Shown here piece after piece: positions 5,940 through 9,420 of a DNA stretch of 9,420 bases (positions are counted from its first letter, which is position 1; every line of letters begins with the position of its first letter). Below the pieces are notes generated by a model that saw only the letters and a program-made list of their open reading frames with translations, ran no database searches and was not told the DNA's origin. Source of the DNA: Robiginitomaculum sp. (GTDB lineage Bacteria > Pseudomonadota > Alphaproteobacteria > Caulobacterales > Maricaulaceae); contig NVVO01000009.1 in assembly GCA_002733385.1 (NCBI GenBank), forward strand, positions 23,269-32,688, given 5' to 3'. The position numbers were made by a program, and so were the translations under genes.

Positions 5940-7532
5940 TTAATCTGCTTTATGTTTGCGCAGGACGCGCCCAAAAACTGGTGACTTTGACTTTGGCGAA
6001 GTGTCGGTGATTTTTCCGTTGACGATGACATAATCAAACCCAGTCGGTTGCGCATAAATATCGCTCCAGCTTGTACCAGCTTTGACATTATCAAGATCAA
6101 TCACCAATATGTCTGCGCCGTAGCCTTGTTTAAGCAGGCCGCGTGTTTGAATACCAAAAGTTTTTGCCGTCAATCCAGTCATTTTGTTGATCGCAAATTC
6201 AATGGACATGGCTTTATCGCGCATAACATATTCTCCTATCACCTTTGGGAAAGAGCCAAATGAACGCGGATGGCGCATTGTCGGACTGCCATCAGAAGAA
6301 ATAGATACATCGGGTGCCGTGATAAAAACATCCTGCGTAGTCTTGGTCATAATAAAGTGAGCCGTTCTAGGGCCCCTATAACCAAAATCAATGATGAGTG
6401 CTTCGGGGCGCTTCCCGGTAATATTTGCAACTTCTTGTAATGTTTTACCTGAATACGTGCCCGACGAAACCAGGATTGCACCTGGGCCATTTCGTTGAAT
6501 AATTTTTGCCCGCAGAAATTCTTCAAACTCTTCGCGGCGATTGGCGGCGGCATCAATAAATTCGCTCTCCCGCTTGGCCCATTCCGGATAGAGAAAACTC
6601 ATATTACCAAAACTGGCCAAATATGGGTACACATCTGCGGTGACGATCATACCCTTGGCGCGCGCATCCCTAATCTGCTTGAGAACGGCTTCTCCCTCAG
6701 CGCGGGTTTTGCCGTAAACAACTTTTACATGGGTGATATTAACGCGGGCATATTGTGCCTGCTCAATAAGTTCTTGCACAGAAGCTTGAACAAGGTCTGC
6801 ATCTTCGGATCTGATATGGCTGGAAATCAAGCCGCCGTAAGTCCCCACAACTTTGGCAAGCCCCGCAAGCTCAGCCGCGTTCGCATAGCGTCCCGGTACA
6901 TATTCAAGGCCAGAGTTTAAACCATATGCCCCTGCATTCATGGCTTCGGTTATCAATTGCTCCATCTTTGCCTGCTGTTTAGCGGTCACAGTGTCGCTCG
7001 CGCCTGCACCGGATAATTCCCTGATAGTGCCGTGCCCAACAAGGGTTGCAACATTGGGGCCAGTACCGTGCTGATCGACCTGGTCAAGCCAGTCGCCAAA
7101 TGATGGCAATATCGCGTCAGAACCATCCGCTAATTTAGCAGGGTTTTCTCCGTCTTGGCCAAGGACAACGGTGGTAATGCCTTGGCGCAAGAAATTTCTG
7201 AGAAGATCATTGCTGTCCAGTAACGGGTCACCGTGGCTATGGGCATCAATAAATCCGGGGGAAATAGTCCTGTTCGTCGCGTCAATAGTGCGCACCACAT
7301 CAATCTTACTGGTGTCAACCATTCCAATGAAAGAAATCACATCGCCTGTGACCAATATATCACCCTGATATGACGGCTTGCCAGACCCGTCCACGATTGT
7401 GCCGCCACTAATGTGAAGATCATAAGCCCTAGTGTAGTCAGGGGCGGGTGTTTCCATTTCAGAAATACCGGCTGCACATGCACTTAATATAAGCAAACTT
7501 AAAAGTGCGAATAGTTTGGGCATGATATTCAT
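5940..7532 (-). CDS. N-acyl-D-amino-acid deacylase-like amidohydrolase, lipoprotein
   Basis: A 530-residue member of the amidohydrolase superfamily, D-aminoacylase group (COG3653 type), which hydrolyses N-acyl bonds of D-amino acids or related compounds. Residues 1-19 form a signal peptide with lipobox LSAC (C19), so it is a predicted envelope lipoprotein; Ala at +2 favours the outer membrane by the E. coli rule. The composite beta domain starts at LHISGGTIVDGSG (39-51). Metal and active-site motifs are GFIDAHSHGD (H98, H100), GLNSGLEYVPGRYA (204-217), SSHIRSED (H239), NITHVKVV (H268) and SSDGSP (D414) followed by HPRSFGSFPKVIGEYV. The usual Cys of the GNCG motif in D-aminoacylases is replaced: GQDG at 125-128. 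The start at 7532 has GAGAGA upstream; an ATG at 7523 is possible. It follows the receptor gene on the same strand, behind a terminator. Exact substrate not known. Confidence 0.88.
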   Translation of the reverse strand: MNIMPKLFALLSLLILSACAAGISEMETPAPDYTRAYDLHISGGTIVDGSGKPSYQGDILVTGDVISFIGMVDTSKIDVVRTIDATNRTISPGFIDAHSHGDPLLDSNDLLRNFLRQGITTVVLGQDGENPAKLADGSDAILPSFGDWLDQVDQHGTGPNVATLVGHGTIRELSGAGASDTVTAKQQAKMEQLITEAMNAGAYGLNSGLEYVPGRYANAAELAGLAKVVGTYGGLISSHIRSEDADLVQASVQELIEQAQYARVNITHVKVVYGKTRAEGEAVLKQIRDARAKGMIVTADVYPYLASFGNMSFLYPEWAKRESEFIDAAANRREEFEEFLRAKIIQRNGPGAILVSSGTYSGKTLQEVANITGKRPEALIIDFGYRGPRTAHFIMTKTTQDVFITAPDVSISSDGSPTMRHPRSFGSFPKVIGEYVMRDKAMSIEFAINKMTGLTAKTFGIQTRGLLKQGYGADILVIDLDNVKAGTSWSDIYAQPTGFDYVIVNGKITDTSPKSKSPVFGRVLRKHKAD

Positions 7533-7594
7533 AAATGTCTCTCTTGTTTTTCTTTATCGTTACAGGGAGTTTAGTTCAATTTCACTGTCAGTAC

Positions 7595-7630
7595 AAACAA
7601 AAACGCCCCCGGATGGAAAGCCGGAGGCGT
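7595..7630 (-). terminator. Intrinsic terminator of the TonB-dependent receptor
   Basis: On the minus strand ACGCCTCCGG / CCGGGGGCGT (plus-strand arms 7621-7630 and 7603-7612) form a 10-bp stem with one G-U wobble and an 8-nt loop, followed by TTTTTGTTTG. It starts 23 nt after the receptor stop codon. The wobble sits at the same stem position as in the copy at 3789-3823. It separates the receptor from the amidohydrolase gene, whose start is 62 bases further on, so the latter depends on readthrough or on a weak promoter I cannot identify in 7533-7594. Confidence 0.88.
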
Positions 7631-7824
7631 CTAAAATGTAAATCAAAACTCGCTTAGTAAGTGATACGCAGCTTTGCATAATATGAACCACCGTTAAAGC
7701 CGAACGGGGACTGAGAATTGTAAAGCTGGCCAATCCGCGTTGCGGTCGTGTTTCTGTCCGGATAATTATCCAATACATTGGCCGCGCCAATGATGACTTC
7801 AACATTTTCCATAACCTGGGCGCC
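7595..7824 (-). repeat. Direct repeat: receptor 3' end plus terminator, second copy at 3789-4018
   Basis: The last 56 codons and stop of the receptor (7654-7824) plus the terminator correspond to 3789-4018, in the same orientation and about 3.8 kb apart. The protein part is 75% identical without gaps, stop-to-terminator distances are 23 and 24 nt, and both terminators share stem sequence and wobble position. The longest perfect stretches I see at DNA level are two of about 21-26 bases, one near the codons for YYSGGNF (read backwards) and one near those for ENVEVIIGA. Confidence 0.8.
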
Positions 7825-9420
7825 AACTTCAAGATCAATGGTGATCTCACTACCTGTCAGTTGATTAGGACGGCTTGGAGGTGAATTAACATCCAGCCAT
7901 GAACTGTGATAGTTAACACGAGCCAAACCACGCCAGATACCTTGTTCGTGGTTGAACATGATATTGCCCTTCCATTTCGGAAGTCTTTCTTCAAGTTCAT
8001 CACGGCGGTTTTGTGACAACGGAAGAATACGGCCAGAATTGGTCACCGTGGTGGTGTTGTAGTTCATGGCAATGGCGACAGACGAACTGCCAACACCAAC
8101 ATCAAATGGCATACGGCCAACAATGTCGATACCGGTTGTTTTGGTATCAAAGTTATTGGTGAAGAAGCGGAATGCCTGCAAATCCTCAAATCCGTTGAAG
8201 TCGGGACGGTTAATCGTTCCCGCTGCACCCAGCGATGTCAGAGCGCTGGCGATTGTAGTGCCGTCATATCCGGCGACGCCTGTGCCGACAAAATTAAGCA
8301 CATCAATGAAATTGAGGTTGTCGGTTAATGCGATCCGGTCTTTGACGCTGATGTTATAATAATCAACAGTCCATGTCATGGGGCCCGTTTCAAAAGCTAT
8401 GCCCAAAGACAAGTTGTTGGCAGTCTCAGGCCCAAGTGTCGGACGTTCACCAGTTGAGGCCAGGAAATCGGCCGCCAATTGTCCAGGCGCACTGGACAGC
8501 GGGATTGTTCCACGGTCTTGAAGCGCACCAGAAGCGGCAAAGGCCGTACTCACATTGGTTACATTCGCTTGCCCACTAGTTGGCGCATGGAAACCGGTTG
8601 AGTAAGTACCGCGTACACGCAACGAATCCGTTAGTTTGTACAAACCAGCAATTTTCCAATTGGTGGTTGTGCCAAAGCTATCAAAGTCTTCCCAGCGCAG
8701 GGCGGCTTGCAAAGTCAATGCATCCGTGATGTCGGCCTCTAACTCACCGTAAATAGCAATATTGCTCTGTGAATTTGAGGTAGATTCTGTAAACCCGCCA
8801 AACCCGTTGGAACTAGACGAGAAGCCTTGTCCAGTTGGGAAACCCATAACACCAGTTCCTGTAGCAGCATTAAAAGGAGCCGCTAAAGGGCCAAGTGCAA
8901 AGGATGCCGGGTCGCCAGCTGTGATATCAAATTGCTCTTTGCGATATTCAAAACCAGCTGCGACACCAAGGTCAGAAGCCCAACCCGAAATAGGCACACC
9001 GTAAGTCAAATCCAGGTTAAACCCGGTTTCAATTTGCTCATAGGCACCAGGTGTAAAGCTGGTCGGTGTATCCGGCCCAAGCGAAGCATTGATGGTGTTG
9101 CGGATAGAGAAAACGGTTTTATTACTACCGTAGGAGGCGCTCATATCATAGCCAAGTCCCGTGCCAAAATCCAGTTCACCGCGGAGACCGCCGATAAGGG
9201 ATTGGTCACGGCTCGTGCCGCCAAAGCGCGGTACGAAACCACCCGGGAACAGCTCCACGAATGAGAAGCACAATGGGTTGGCTGCCACTGCGGCCAGAAT
9301 AGTTGGATCTGGAGTGACGCCACCTGCGCCGGCTATCGGAATGCCGCGCGGACAAGATGTCGCGTTGCCGCCCGGAAGCGTAGCAACACGAACGGACGGA
9401 ACACCACCAAGAGCGGCAGC
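7654..9420 (-). CDS. TonB-dependent outer-membrane receptor, C-terminal 588 residues (5' end outside window)
   Basis: The frame is open from the window end (9420) to TAA at 7654-7656; a GTG at 9288 is internal, since coding sequence clearly continues upstream of it. The protein is most of the beta-barrel of a TonB-dependent receptor, which imports large or scarce substrates across the outer membrane using TonB energy. Evidence: alternating amphipathic strands (GELDFGTGLGYDMSASYG, SNIAIYGELEADITDALTLQ, MTWTVDYYNISVKDRI), the barrel signature GTYSTGFHAPTSGQ, ETANNLSLG, the C-terminal segment EVIIGAANVLDNYPDR, and the final YYAKLRITY with terminal Tyr. The plug domain and TonB box are outside the window. 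Two cysteines, in TSCPRG and NPLCF about 30 residues apart, may form a disulfide in an extracellular loop. The ligand cannot be read from this part; the type is common in Caulobacter-like and sphingomonad genomes. Confidence 0.95.
   Translation of the reverse strand, partial: AAALGGVPSVRVATLPGGNATSCPRGIPIAGAGGVTPDPTILAAVAANPLCFSFVELFPGGFVPRFGGTSRDQSLIGGLRGELDFGTGLGYDMSASYGSNKTVFSIRNTINASLGPDTPTSFTPGAYEQIETGFNLDLTYGVPISGWASDLGVAAGFEYRKEQFDITAGDPASFALGPLAAPFNAATGTGVMGFPTGQGFSSSSNGFGGFTESTSNSQSNIAIYGELEADITDALTLQAALRWEDFDSFGTTTNWKIAGLYKLTDSLRVRGTYSTGFHAPTSGQANVTNVSTAFAASGALQDRGTIPLSSAPGQLAADFLASTGERPTLGPETANNLSLGIAFETGPMTWTVDYYNISVKDRIALTDNLNFIDVLNFVGTGVAGYDGTTIASALTSLGAAGTINRPDFNGFEDLQAFRFFTNNFDTKTTGIDIVGRMPFDVGVGSSSVAIAMNYNTTTVTNSGRILPLSQNRRDELEERLPKWKGNIMFNHEQGIWRGLARVNYHSSWLDVNSPPSRPNQLTGSEITIDLEVGAQVMENVEVIIGAANVLDNYPDRNTTATRIGQLYNSQSPFGFNGGSYYAKLRITY

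Noticed and set aside
7533..7594. A promoter for the amidohydrolase gene (TTGAAC with TAAAGA)
   Set aside because: Only 4 of 6 and 3 of 6 consensus matches, not better than chance in A/T-rich sequence.
1..9420. CRISPR array, tRNA, phage, toxin-antitoxin or other defence system
   Set aside because: No regularly spaced repeats, no tRNA-like folds and no coding region with such domains were seen on either strand.

Overview
The window looks like alphaproteobacterial chromosome of middling G+C. HemY, DnaQ and Rho are of alphaproteobacterial type, and the accessory part carries a large TonB-dependent receptor plus envelope lipoproteins, as is common in Caulobacterales, Hyphomonadales and sphingomonads. 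The lineage is an inference from protein style, not from a marker gene.

Left part (1-3755), housekeeping: the 3' part of hemY (+) converges on a minus-strand rho-dnaQ pair (rho 2922-1609, then dnaQ 1589-894 after a 19-base gap). Rho has a strong sigma70-like promoter (-35 TTGACG, 18-base spacer, -10 TATAAT) and a leader of about 100 nt that contains a perfect 7-bp hairpin. Upstream of rho on the same strand is a LysE/RhtB-type exporter gene.

Middle (3756-4153): this stretch of about 400 bases has no intact gene. It holds the last 56-58 codons of a lost TonB-dependent receptor with its intrinsic terminator, followed by the putative promoter of the next gene.

Right part (4154-9420), accessory envelope module: a PhoD-type metallophosphatase lipoprotein (+) converges on a secreted N-acyl-D-amino-acid deacylase-like lipoprotein (-). 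Upstream of the latter on the same strand is a large TonB-dependent receptor whose 5' end lies outside the window. The end of this receptor and its terminator match the remnant at 3789-4018, so the phosphatase-amidohydrolase pair is bracketed by direct repeats of a receptor 3' end. A plausible reading is uptake through the receptor plus periplasmic or outer-membrane hydrolysis of phosphoester or N-acylated D-amino-acid material; the substrate cannot be read from the sequence.

I found no CRISPR array, tRNA, rRNA, transposase, phage gene or clearly new defence system. The most informative non-standard feature is the receptor remnant with its duplicated terminator.
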